Shown one piece after another: positions 8,933-15,832 of a DNA stretch of 40,359 nucleotides. Source of the DNA: an uncultured Rhodospirillales bacterium (GTDB lineage Bacteria > Pseudomonadota > Alphaproteobacteria > Acetobacterales > Acetobacteraceae); NCBI GenBank assembly GCA_903845065.1, contig CAIMWH010000177.1, positions 1 through 40,359 on the forward strand, given 5' to 3'. The position numbers and the translations under genes were made by a program. A model generated the notes under the pieces. The model did no database searches. It was not told the DNA's origin and saw nothing but the letters and a program-made list of their open reading frames with translations. How positions within the stretch are numbered: position 1 is the first letter of the stretch; every line of letters starts with the position of its first letter.

Positions 8933-10969
8933 TCAGCCGAGGCGGCGTTTGACCGCGGCGACGATGGCATCCGATGTGATGCCGAAATACTTGTAGAGTT
9001 CCTCGAATGGCGCCGATGCGCCGAAACCGTTCATGCCGATGAAGATACCATCGGCACCCAGCCAGCGCTCCCAGCCAAATCCGCTGGCAGCCTCCACGCC
9101 GACGCGCAGCACCGTGCCAAGCACGCCGGCACGATACGCATCGTCCTGCAACGAGAAGAGTTCCCAGCACGGCAACGACACGACAGCGGCCTGGATACCC
9201 TCTCCCAGCAGCGCCTCGCGCGCCGCCATGGCGATGGCAACCTCGCTCCCCGTCGCAATCAGCGTCACCGCCCGCGGTCCATCGGCCTCGGCCAGCACAT
9301 AGCCGCCACGGGCCGAGCGGTTCTCGCCGGTATCGAACCGCATCGCCGGCAACGCCTGGCGCGACAGCGCGAGCAGGCTCGGCCCATCGGCCCGGCGCAG
9401 CGCAAGCTCCCAGCACTCGGCGGTTTCCATCGCGTCGGCCGGACGGAACATATGCACGTTGGGCATGGCCCGCAGGCTGGCGAGATGCTCCACCGGCTGA
9501 TGCGTCGGCCCATCCTCGCCGAGTCCGATGGAGTCGTGCGTCAGCACATGGATCACCCGCTGGCGCATCAACGCCGCCAGCCGCAGCGCCGGGCGCATAT
9601 AGTCGGTGAACACGAAGAACGTACCGGAATACGGGATCAGCCCGCCATGCAGCGCCATGCCGTTCATCGCCGCGGCCATGCCGTGTTCGCGGATGCCCCA
9701 ATGGATGTATCGCCCGGCGAAATTGCCCGGCAGCACCGAGCCCATGCCCTTCACCAGGGTGAGGTTGGAACCGGTGAGATCCGCCGAACCGCCGATCATC
9801 TCCGGCACCGCCGGCACCAGGGACTCGAGCGCCTTCTGGCTCGCCTGCCGCGAGGCAAGCTTGGGCCGCCCGGTGGAAATCTCGGCCCGCAGCGCCGCGA
9901 CCGACTCGTGGAAATTCTCCGGCAACCGCCCGGCCATCACCCGCTCGAACTCGGCGCGTTGCGGATGATGGGCGAGCCGCTTGAGCCAGGCGCGGCGCGG
10001 TCCTGCGCCTCGGGCGCCGGCGGCGGACCAGTCGGCGGCAATCCCCTCGGGGATTTCCCACGCCGGATGGTTCCACCCGAGCGCCGCCTTGGCCGCCTGC
10101 GCCTCCGCCCCGCCGAGCGGCGAGCCATGGCTGCCCGCAGTGCCGGCCTTGGTGGGCGCGCCGAAGCCGATGATGGTTTTGCACGCGATCAAGGTGGGCT
10201 TCTTGGACCGCATCGCCATCGAAAGCGCCGCCGCGATCTGGGCCGGGTCATGCCCGTCCACCCGCTTCACCGCCCAGCCATACGCCGTAAACCGCTTCAG
10301 CATGTCCTCGGACGTGGACAGCGCGGTATCGCCATCGATCGAAATCGAGTTGTCGTCCCACAGCACCGTCAGGCGATCGAGCTTGAGGTGCCCGGCAATC
10401 CCGGCCGCCTCATGGCTGATACCCTCCATCAGGTCCCCGTCGGACGCGATCACCCAGGTGCGATGATCCACCAGGCTCTTGCCGAAGCGCGCCGCCAGCA
10501 GCCGTTCGGCCAGCGCCATGCCCACGGCGGTTGCCAACCCCTGGCCAAGCGGCCCGGTGGTGGTCTCGATGCCGGGGTGCTCGCCGAATTCCGGATGGCC
10601 GGCGGCGGGCGAGTGAAGCTGGCGGAACTTCTTCAGTTCCTCGATGCCCATCCCGGCATGCCCGGTCAGATGCAGCAGCGAGTACAGCAGCATGGAGCCA
10701 TGCCCGGCCGACAGCACGAAGCGATCCCGGTCGGGCCAATGGGGATCGGCCGAGTCGAACTTCAACACGCGTGACCCCAACGCGGTGGCAACGTCGGCCA
10801 TGCCCATCGGCATGCCCGGGTGGCCCGACTTGGCGGCTTCCACCCCGTCGATAGCCAAGGCGCGGATGGCATCGGCCATCCGGCGTTCCCGCGTGATGGG
10901 CCGCTCCAGGATGGCGGCCTGCAGGGCCAAGGCGGGGTTATCGGTGTTCAGCGCGTCGATTGCGGCCAT
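8933..10969 (-). CDS. tkt: Transketolase
   Basis: Thiamine-diphosphate enzyme moving two-carbon units between sugar phosphates in the pentose phosphate pathway, or the Calvin cycle where present. The 678-residue product shows KSGHPGMPMG (about 47-56), TGPLGQG (about 138-144), the ThDP/metal motif ASDGDLMEG (about 175-183), and the catalytic-glutamate region IREHGMA in the pyrimidine domain, then a normal C-terminal domain. The ATG at 10969 is chosen because AGGAGG sits 4 bases upstream; a longer reading of 17 extra residues would be an unusual Pro/Arg-rich leader that includes the ribosome-binding site. First gene of tkt-gap-pgk. No phosphoribulokinase or Rubisco gene is in view, so pentose phosphate metabolism is the safe reading. 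Confidence 0.96.
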   Translation of the reverse strand: MAAIDALNTDNPALALQAAILERPITRERRMADAIRALAIDGVEAAKSGHPGMPMGMADVATALGSRVLKFDSADPHWPDRDRFVLSAGHGSMLLYSLLHLTGHAGMGIEELKKFRQLHSPAAGHPEFGEHPGIETTTGPLGQGLATAVGMALAERLLAARFGKSLVDHRTWVIASDGDLMEGISHEAAGIAGHLKLDRLTVLWDDNSISIDGDTALSTSEDMLKRFTAYGWAVKRVDGHDPAQIAAALSMAMRSKKPTLIACKTIIGFGAPTKAGTAGSHGSPLGGAEAQAAKAALGWNHPAWEIPEGIAADWSAAGARGAGPRRAWLKRLAHHPQRAEFERVMAGRLPENFHESVAALRAEISTGRPKLASRQASQKALESLVPAVPEMIGGSADLTGSNLTLVKGMGSVLPGNFAGRYIHWGIREHGMAAAMNGMALHGGLIPYSGTFFVFTDYMRPALRLAALMRQRVIHVLTHDSIGLGEDGPTHQPVEHLASLRAMPNVHMFRPADAMETAECWELALRRADGPSLLALSRQALPAMRFDTGENRSARGGYVLAEADGPRAVTLIATGSEVAIAMAAREALLGEGIQAAVVSLPCWELFSLQDDAYRAGVLGTVLRVGVEAASGFGWERWLGADGIFIGMNGFGASAPFEELYKYFGITSDAIVAAVKRRLG

Positions 10970-11071
10970 GGGACCTCCTGCTCGCGGCCCGCTCTTAGAA
11001 GCGGGCGGGCGGCGAGGCAAGCGCGAGTTGTGAAAAAAGCATGGCGGAACTGCGCCAAAAGCCGACCCATG

Positions 11072-12538
11072 CTAGGGGCCAGGCGGCGGAAAGAGCACCT
11101 GCGGCTTGCATTCGCTGGCCGGACCGGCGCAGACGTGCAACTGGGTGCCCGCGGTTTCGATCACCCGGCGCGGCACCAGGATGCGAATGGCGATCACATC
11201 GTCGCGGTGCCACATCCCGGTCAGGGGCGCCATCTGGAACGTCGGCATGATGGCGCCGGCGGCCGGCGGGGCAGGGGTGAAAATGGTCACCGTGTCGCAT
11301 GCCGCGAGCTGGCACTGCCCGTAGGTCTCGATTTCATAGGCGTTGTCGACATCGCGCAGCACGGCGGGGCGCCCGGCCGCGGCCGTCCATTCCCGCACCA
11401 CCTTGCCGCCCGACAGCCCGCCGGTGGCCAGCGCCGGCCAGATCTCCACCACATCGGTGCCCGCGACATAGCCAAGCTCCTGCCCGGAGGTGCCAACCAG
11501 GAACCAGGCCCCGCCATCGAGCTTGCGCAGAACCTCGTACGCCCCGCTCCGCCACAGCGAATTCGGCAGATAGCGCCCGGCCGGCAGCACGCCACCGGTG
11601 GCCGAGTCTCGCCCCGGCGTCGCGAACAGCCGGGCCGGCACGTCAAACCACGGCGAAACCCGCGCATCGGGCGGAATCCACGAGGCCCGCGCCGTCACAT
11701 CGTTCTGCAGCATCGGCACGATGCGGATCGGCGAGAGCGCGATGCCGTCGGGCTCGCTGGAACGCAGATAACGGGTCGGGCCGGCCTGCAACGCGTTGGT
11801 GGCCTCCACGCTGCCATCGAGCGGCAGGCTCCAGTTGTGGCCCCACGCCCGGGTGCGAACCGAGATATAGGTGAGCGGCATCACCCGGGAAATCTGCGGG
11901 TCGGTCAGCGACGGGCCCATCACAATGCCGATCACCCCACGCTCGCCCACCACCGCCGAGCCGGTCACGTCTCGCCCGTTCTGCAACCCCTCGAACAGCA
12001 CCCAGCCGGACTGGTCCTGGTAGGCGAAACGGCCGGGCTGCGCGTCGGGCGCGAATTCGCCGATCCGGCCAAGCTGCCAGCCCGGCGCGCCCGGCAGCAC
12101 GATGGCCGCATTGGCCATGATGCCAGGCGGGGTGAGGAACTTCTCGGGCTTGGGCACCGAAATCAGCGCGATATCGCCGAGCAACTGCACCAGATGCTCC
12201 GGCAGCAGCTTCGCCTGGATGATCCGCAGCGGCTCGGCGGCAAAGGCCACGGTGGGCGGCTGGAAGATATCCCGCGAGGTCGCCTCGTCCCGCACCACAT
12301 GGTTGGGCACCACGATGGTCAGCGTGGTCTTGCCCTGGGCATCGGTATCCTCGCCGACGATCAGCCCGTAGCCGGTCTGGCCGGGCTGCCCGGGGGTCTG
12401 GCGGCCGGTCACGCGCACCATGCGATCCACCAGGTCGGTCGCCATTTCGTAGCCGGTGCGCGAGCGCGGCTGGGCGAAGGCCGGCAACGCCATGCCGCAG
12501 GCCAACAACACCGCCACCAAGGACAACAGACGCGACAT
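11072..12538 (-). CDS. Secreted trypsin-like protein with SH3-like C-terminal region
   Basis: 488 residues with a signal peptide (MSRLLSLVAV... cut probably after AFA, residue 22), so exported. Residues about 35-210 look like a diverged trypsin/HtrA-type fold: candidate His80 (VPNHVV), Asp122 (GDIALISV) and Ser194 (VTGSAVVG) are spaced as in a catalytic triad, though the serine motif is TGSA rather than the usual GxSGG. Residues about 285-375 resemble an SH3-like domain (GTSGQELGYV). The start at 12538 has GGAGGGAG 7 bases upstream and gives the signal peptide. Leftward, about 100 bases ahead of tkt; a functional link with tkt is not implied. I do not recognise the exact family, and the protease activity is inference. 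Confidence 0.7.
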   Translation of the reverse strand: MSRLLSLVAVLLACGMALPAFAQPRSRTGYEMATDLVDRMVRVTGRQTPGQPGQTGYGLIVGEDTDAQGKTTLTIVVPNHVVRDEATSRDIFQPPTVAFAAEPLRIIQAKLLPEHLVQLLGDIALISVPKPEKFLTPPGIMANAAIVLPGAPGWQLGRIGEFAPDAQPGRFAYQDQSGWVLFEGLQNGRDVTGSAVVGERGVIGIVMGPSLTDPQISRVMPLTYISVRTRAWGHNWSLPLDGSVEATNALQAGPTRYLRSSEPDGIALSPIRIVPMLQNDVTARASWIPPDARVSPWFDVPARLFATPGRDSATGGVLPAGRYLPNSLWRSGAYEVLRKLDGGAWFLVGTSGQELGYVAGTDVVEIWPALATGGLSGGKVVREWTAAAGRPAVLRDVDNAYEIETYGQCQLAACDTVTIFTPAPPAAGAIMPTFQMAPLTGMWHRDDVIAIRILVPRRVIETAGTQLHVCAGPASECKPQVLFPPPGP

Positions 12539-12549
12539 CCGGGCTACTC

Positions 12550-12573
12550 CCTCCGGGGCGCCGGCCCCGGAGG
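12550..12573 (-). promoter_or_regulatory. 10-bp hairpin overlapping the ribosome-binding site of the trypsin-like gene
   Basis: Perfect stem CCTCCGGGGC-GCCG-GCCCCGGAGG. On the leftward transcript its downstream arm includes part of the GGAGGGAG ribosome-binding site, so folding would reduce access to it. On the opposite strand it is followed by TTTT and could act as an antisense terminator. Confidence 0.35.
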
Positions 12574-12654
12574 TTTTGGATAACGCGGCAGAGCGAACAA
12601 CGCAAAGATTCAGCGTGGTTCTCGCCGTTGCGGCTTCCGCTACGCCCGCGCCCG

Positions 12655-13935
12655 TTACGCCCTCACCGGCGTATTGGCCGGACGACGTACCGCGATCACC
12701 AGCGCCGAGGCCAGCAGACAGGCCATCCCCGCCACGAAGAACGCCGGCAGATAGCTCGCCAGCGCATCGCGGGACATGCCGGCGCCGATCGCCGCACTGG
12801 CCGAGCCGATCTGATGGCTGGCGAAAATCCAGCCGAACATCAGCGGCGCCTTCTCGCGCCCGAACCCGCTGGCGGCAAGACGCACCGTGGGGGGCACCGT
12901 CGCCACCCAGTCGAGCCCGTAGAACACGCCGAAAATCATAAGCCCGAAGAAGGTGAAGCCGGAATAGGGCAGCAGGATCAGCGAGAGCCCGCGCAGCCCG
13001 TAGTACCAGAACAGCAGCCACCGGTTGTCGTAGCGGTCCGACAGCCAGCCCGAGGCGATGGTGCCGATGAAATCGAAGCCGCCGATGATGGCCAGCACAT
13101 AGGCCGCCTCGACATTGGGGATGCCGTAGTCATGGCAGAGCGGGATGAAATGGGTCTGGATCAGCCCGCCCGTCGAGAGGCCACAGATAAAGAAGGTGAA
13201 CGCCAGCACCCAGAACAGCGGATAGCGGGCCCCCTCCGCCAGCGCCGCGAGGCTGGTGCGAACCGCCCCCTTGGCGCTGCGCGGCGGCGGCGCCACCACG
13301 GCGGTTTCCCCATAGGCCGCCATGTTGAGCGCGCCCGGATGATCGGCGCCGAACAGCAGCACGAGCACCAGGCTCACCGTCAGCATGGCCACCGCCGGCA
13401 GCAGCGCCGAACGCCACCCATAGGTCTGCGCCACCCAGGCCGCGAGCGGCAGCATGATAAGCTGCCCCGTCGCGTTGGCCGCCGTCAGCATGCCAACCAC
13501 CAGGCCGCGCCGAGCGGTGAACCAGCGGCTGGCCACCGTCGCACCAAGCACCATCGCCGTCATGCCGGCGGCGAGGCCAAGCAGGATGCCCCAGCTCGCC
13601 CAGAGCTGCCACAGCGCCGTCATCTGGGTGGAGAACGCGAGCCCGGCCAGGATCAGCAGCACCGAGAACGTCACCACCTGGCGCACCCCGTAGCGCAGGA
13701 TCAGCGCGCCGGCGAAGGGCGCGATCAGCCCGTAGAGCGCGAAGCGCAGCCCGAGCGGCCCCGAGATCTCGCTGGTCGCCCAGCCGAACTCGCCATGCAG
13801 CGGATCGATGAACACGCCGGGAGACCCCATGGCGGCGGCGGTGGACAGCATGGTGAGGAAGGTCAGCGCCACCATCACCCAGCCGTAGTGGATGCCGTGG
13901 CGGGCGAGGATGGGGGCCAGTCGGGAGGCGAACAT
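12655..13935 (-). CDS. MFS transporter
   Basis: 426-residue major facilitator with about 12 hydrophobic segments and a cytoplasmic loop near residues 205-235. The N-half motif is loose (RYGVRQ after the second segment), and the C-half has the conserved SGWLSDRYDNR loop. The overall look (IHYGWVMVALTF start; LRFALYGLIAPFAGAL) fits the monocarboxylate/oxalate-formate-like MFS group rather than drug exporters. The substrate is unknown. It follows the TetR gene by 12 bases in the same direction, so it is probably co-transcribed with and controlled by that regulator. Confidence 0.88.
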   Translation of the reverse strand: MFASRLAPILARHGIHYGWVMVALTFLTMLSTAAAMGSPGVFIDPLHGEFGWATSEISGPLGLRFALYGLIAPFAGALILRYGVRQVVTFSVLLILAGLAFSTQMTALWQLWASWGILLGLAAGMTAMVLGATVASRWFTARRGLVVGMLTAANATGQLIMLPLAAWVAQTYGWRSALLPAVAMLTVSLVLVLLFGADHPGALNMAAYGETAVVAPPPRSAKGAVRTSLAALAEGARYPLFWVLAFTFFICGLSTGGLIQTHFIPLCHDYGIPNVEAAYVLAIIGGFDFIGTIASGWLSDRYDNRWLLFWYYGLRGLSLILLPYSGFTFFGLMIFGVFYGLDWVATVPPTVRLAASGFGREKAPLMFGWIFASHQIGSASAAIGAGMSRDALASYLPAFFVAGMACLLASALVIAVRRPANTPVRA

Positions 13936-13947
13936 CGCTGTGTCCTT

Positions 13948-14550
13948 TCAGGAGAATTCGGCGGCGCGGCGCGCGGCGCGGCGGGCGGCTGTGAGGGCGG
14001 CGTCGGAACGGTCGGGCCGGTCGGCGAGGGCGCGGGCGAGCAGCACGCCGCCGTTCATCGCCGCCAGCACCGCGAGCGCGATGCCGGGGCGCTCGGCCGC
14101 CGGCACACCAGGGCGCGCCGTGGCGAGAATATCGTCGAGTGCGGCGAGCAGGGCCTCGGTGCCGCTGGTCATGCCCGGCACCAGCGCAGGGTCCCGCGCG
14201 GCCTCGGCCCCAAGCGCCACCAGGGCACAGCCGCCGCCGGGATCGTCACGATGCGACGGGCTGACGTAGCGATCGATCACCGCGCCCAGCCCGTCCTCGC
14301 CGTTCCCGGCGGCTTCGGCGGCAAGCGCCCGCCAACGGTCCGCCGCCCGGGCGAGGGAGGCATCGCAGGCTTCGGACGCCAGCGCCGCCTTGCTCGGGAA
14401 GTGGCCATAGAACGCGCCATGGGTGAGCCCGGCGGCGCGGGTGATATCGGCCACGCCCACGCGATCGATCCCATGGGCGCGAAACAGCCGGCTGGCCTGG
14501 CGCAGCATGGCGACGCGATGTTCGGCGAGGAGTTGGCGGGTGACGCGCAT
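13948..14550 (-). CDS. TetR-family transcriptional regulator
   Basis: 200-residue repressor-type protein. The N-terminal helix-turn-helix (about residues 28-52, IDRVGVADITRAAGLTHGAFYGHF) is typical of the TetR subgroup whose proteins begin MRVT/MRVS, which is why the start at 14550 is chosen. In-frame ATGs at 14559 and 14571 are possible, but the latter lies inside the palindromic operator. No good ribosome-binding site precedes any of the three. The C-terminal ligand domain is alanine-rich and unreadable for ligand. It heads a two-gene unit with the MFS transporter and faces a divergent secreted beta-propeller gene. Autoregulation through the adjacent palindrome is inferred. Confidence 0.85.
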   Translation of the reverse strand: MRVTRQLLAEHRVAMLRQASRLFRAHGIDRVGVADITRAAGLTHGAFYGHFPSKAALASEACDASLARAADRWRALAAEAAGNGEDGLGAVIDRYVSPSHRDDPGGGCALVALGAEAARDPALVPGMTSGTEALLAALDDILATARPGVPAAERPGIALAVLAAMNGGVLLARALADRPDRSDAALTAARRAARRAAEFS

Positions 14551-14554
14551 GGGA

Positions 14555-14574
14555 TACATGATGGGTGTCATGTA
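14555..14574. promoter_or_regulatory. Candidate TetR operator
   Basis: Perfect inverted repeat TACATGA-N6-TCATGTA in the tetR/beta-propeller divergent region, 5 bases upstream of the chosen tetR start. Size, spacing and position are typical of TetR-family operators. Binding is inferred. Confidence 0.55.
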
Positions 14575-14671
14575 AAATTCCGCAAGGGTGCCACGGTGCG
14601 TACTGCGATGCGCTTGCGCATGACCGGGCAGGGCGGCATGTTTCAAAGTGCAACCATCCAGGGGGATGCCG

Positions 14672-15760
14672 ATGTCGATGCTGAAGGCCAACCGTGTCGC
14701 CGGGGCCGGCCTGCTGGCCGCCGGACTGCTGGCCGGGCCGCCGCCCGCCGCCGCCTTCGATGGCTGGCATGTCGAGCAGGCCACCGTCATCGAGGGGCGC
14801 ACCGGCGCGTGGGACTATGTCTCCTTCGATGCCCAGCACAACCGCCTGTTCATCGGCCACCGGCGCGACGGGCTACAGGTGTTCGACCTCATCGGCCGCA
14901 AGATGATCACCACCATCCGCGGCACCTCCGAGGCAAGTTCCAACGGCGCCGTGCTGATCCCGGAGTTCGACCTCGGGATTTCCTTCAACGAAAACGGCAG
15001 CGTGACGCCGTTCGGCCTGAACACCCTGGAACCGCGTGACGCGCTGCCGCTGGGCGAGGAACTCGATACCGGCCACTACGACGGGTTCAACAAGCGGGTG
15101 GTGGTGAACATGGCGCCGGGCAAGGACGGCACGGACGCCATCATCCTCGAAGTGCCCACTCTGTCCCGGGTCGGCGTGATCCACCTGCCCACCAAGAAGA
15201 TGGAGGGGGCGGATGAGGACGGTGCGGGGAATTTCTTCGTCGCGGCCCGCGACACCAACACCGTCTACCGGCTGGACACGGCGAAAGTCACCGTGACCGC
15301 CACCTGGCCCACGCCGGGCTGTGCGCAAACCAACAGCCTGACGATGGACCGCGCGAACAAGCGGATTTTCCTCGGCTGCCGTGGCTCGGACACCGTGAAG
15401 CCGTCGTTCGCGGTGATGGACGCGACGACCGGCAAAATCGTCTACACGGCGGAAATCGGCGGCGGGAACGATGCCGTGGTCTATGACGCGGACCTCAAGC
15501 GGATCTTCCTCGCCAACGGCGTGGGCGCGGTGCTCAACGTGTTCGAGCAGGTCAACGCCAACGTCTACCGCCCGGTTGAGACGCTGGGCACGCGCTCCGG
15601 CATGCGCACGCTGGTGATGGACCCGAAGTCCAAGAAGCTGCACGCGGTGGTGGCGGAAGGCTCGGCGGACGCGGGGAAGAAGATCGTCACCGCAGTAAGC
15701 CCGTTCTATGCCAACACCTTCTTCCCGAACACCTTCACGGTGCTGACCTTCGGCAAGTAG
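14672..15760 (+). CDS. Secreted YncE-like beta-propeller protein
   Basis: 362-residue exported protein. Signal peptide AGAGLLAAGLLAGPPPAAA is cut probably before FDGWH. The rest is made of repeated blade-like units (DYVSFDAQHNRLFIGH; TVYRLDTAKVTVTATW; LTMDRANKRIFLGC; AVVYDADLKRIFLANG), the pattern of YncE/quinoprotein-amine-dehydrogenase-like seven-bladed propellers. No enzyme motif is recognised, and the role (binding or structural, in the periplasm) is open. ATG 14672 has AGGGGG 6 bases upstream; in-frame starts at 14648 and 14666 are alternatives. Divergent from tetR-MFS and possibly sharing its operator region. A 13-bp hairpin follows the stop. Confidence 0.82.
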   Translation: MSMLKANRVAGAGLLAAGLLAGPPPAAAFDGWHVEQATVIEGRTGAWDYVSFDAQHNRLFIGHRRDGLQVFDLIGRKMITTIRGTSEASSNGAVLIPEFDLGISFNENGSVTPFGLNTLEPRDALPLGEELDTGHYDGFNKRVVVNMAPGKDGTDAIILEVPTLSRVGVIHLPTKKMEGADEDGAGNFFVAARDTNTVYRLDTAKVTVTATWPTPGCAQTNSLTMDRANKRIFLGCRGSDTVKPSFAVMDATTGKIVYTAEIGGGNDAVVYDADLKRIFLANGVGAVLNVFEQVNANVYRPVETLGTRSGMRTLVMDPKSKKLHAVVAEGSADAGKKIVTAVSPFYANTFFPNTFTVLTFGK

Positions 15761-15788
15761 CCGGCCTTCATAGGGCCGAAAGCGAGCC

Positions 15789-15820
15789 GGGCGGCGCGGG
15801 GCAATCACCCCGCGCCGCCC
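15789..15820. terminator. 13-bp stem-loop between convergent genes
   Basis: Perfect stem GGGCGGCGCGGGG-CAATCA-CCCCGCGCCGCCC, placed between the stop of the beta-propeller gene and the stop of rne, followed on the given strand by GTTCGGTTT. Placement and strength suggest a two-way transcription stop. The weak T-tract is the only doubt. Confidence 0.65.
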
Positions 15821-15832
15821 GTTCGGTTTGGA

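Noticed and set aside
7367-10774. Open frame of over 1,100 codons on the strand opposite pgk, gap and tkt
   Set aside because: It lies antisense to three unmistakable genes; His/Arg/Gly-rich composition is the usual product of reading GC-rich codons in reverse.
12497-12538. Lipoprotein signal (LLAC at residues 11-14) in the trypsin-like protein
   Set aside because: The cysteine is too close to the N-terminus for a normal lipobox; a standard signal peptidase site AFA-QP follows.
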